Assembly: GCA_040904945.1 (NCBI GenBank) | Contig: JBBDSM010000183.1 | Coordinates: 1-15,305 of the forward strand | Origin: JAWLHJ01 sp040904945 | GTDB taxonomy: Bacteria > Gemmatimonadota > Gemmatimonadetes > Longimicrobiales > Gaopeijiaceae | Length of the DNA: 15,305 nt | Reading direction: 5' to 3' | Shown here: positions 15,290 through 15,305 of the stretch, one piece after another | How positions within the stretch are numbered: position 1 is the stretch's first letter | How the letters are laid out: the number at the start of each line of letters is the position of its first letter | Notes under the pieces: model-generated | Database searches by the model: none | The model's input: only the letters and a program-made list of their open reading frames with translations | What the model was told of the DNA's origin: nothing | Made by a program: the position numbers and the translations under genes

Positions 15290-15305
15290 CCGGCCCGCCC
15301 CACTT

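Larger units (their letters stand above)
14949..15305. other. 357 nt without a convincing gene: hairpin-rich terminal region
   Basis: No protein family is recognisable on either strand. Several inverted repeats are visible: CACCGC/GCGGTG (14988-14993 and 15001-15006), ACGGAG/CTCCGT (15084-15089 and 15096-15101), CGTAGC/GCTATG with one G-T (15118-15123 and 15129-15134), and the two strong hairpins annotated separately. A frame with a good Shine-Dalgarno opens at 15074 and runs off the window, but its third codon positions are noticeably less GC-rich than those of the neighbouring genes. No T-run terminator follows hpf. It could be a repeat element, a structured RNA or the start of an unrecognised gene. 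Confidence 0.5.
14967..15305. repeat. Inverted repeat (15 bp, 14/15) bounding a 339-nt hairpin-rich segment
   Basis: Left arm 14967-14981 is AAGTGGGGTGGGCCG. Right arm 15291-15305 is CGGCCCGCCCCACTT, the reverse complement with one mismatch. A second, looser block is also shared in inverted orientation: CGACCAC...CGGTGCCC (14984-15009) against GGGCACCG...GTGGTCG (15225-15251). The right arm ends on the last base of the window, so flanking target duplications cannot be tested. It could be a MITE-like element or an assembly-end artefact. Confidence 0.5.

Noticed and set aside
14949..15305. RNase P RNA, tmRNA, SRP RNA or tRNA in the terminal region
   Set aside because: None of the conserved core segments of these RNAs could be found on either strand, despite the abundant hairpins.

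Overview
This is a high-GC bacterial chromosomal segment in which every supported gene lies on the + strand and is packed end to end. It contains two runs of exactly 100 N (4608-4707 and 8086-8185). In both cases the reading frames on the two sides do not match across 100 bases, so these are scaffold placeholders and the source is probably a draft or metagenome-assembled genome. Organism (inference, low confidence): high GC, GTG/TTG starts, a Gram-negative-style secreted or outer-membrane protein and stand-alone methylmalonyl-CoA mutase subunits would fit Gemmatimonadota or a neighbouring high-GC Gram-negative phylum.

Region 1 (1-4258) is a propionyl-CoA/methylmalonyl-CoA block. It holds the C-terminal two thirds of a biotin carboxylase subunit, a TrmA/RumA-type 23S rRNA m5U methyltransferase (RlmD-like), a biotin carboxyl carrier protein, and the catalytic subunit of methylmalonyl-CoA mutase. 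Carboxylase plus mutase would take propionyl-CoA to methylmalonyl-CoA and then succinyl-CoA. The carboxyltransferase, the epimerase and the cobalamin-binding mutase subunit are not in the window. The rRNA methyltransferase sits between the two carboxylase genes.

Region 2 (4259-6466) begins with a 137-nt spacer, followed by an FmdB-type zinc-ribbon protein (interrupted by the first gap) and arginyl-tRNA synthetase.

Region 3 (6558-14579) is a chain of nine genes in which every junction overlaps by 1 or 4 nt: PfkB-family kinase, purM (interrupted by the second gap), a predicted exported beta-rich protein, ribD, ribE, ribBA, ribH, nusB and a GT4-type glycosyltransferase. The rib genes encode all the usual dedicated enzymes from GTP and ribulose 5-phosphate to riboflavin except the phosphatase. 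No FMN riboswitch is visible ahead of them, so transcription and translational coupling probably come from upstream.

Region 4 (14580-15305) holds a short leader with competing pairings around a Shine-Dalgarno sequence, a short-form ribosome hibernation factor (HPF), and 357 nt without a convincing gene. That last stretch is rich in hairpins and bounded by a 15-bp inverted repeat (14/15) whose right arm ends on the last base of the window.

Most of the window is ordinary housekeeping sequence. The points most worth checking are the terminal inverted-repeat element, the exported protein inside the purine/riboflavin operon, the Gln in place of the usual metal-binding His in RibBA, the methyltransferase inside the carboxylase operon, and the hpf leader.
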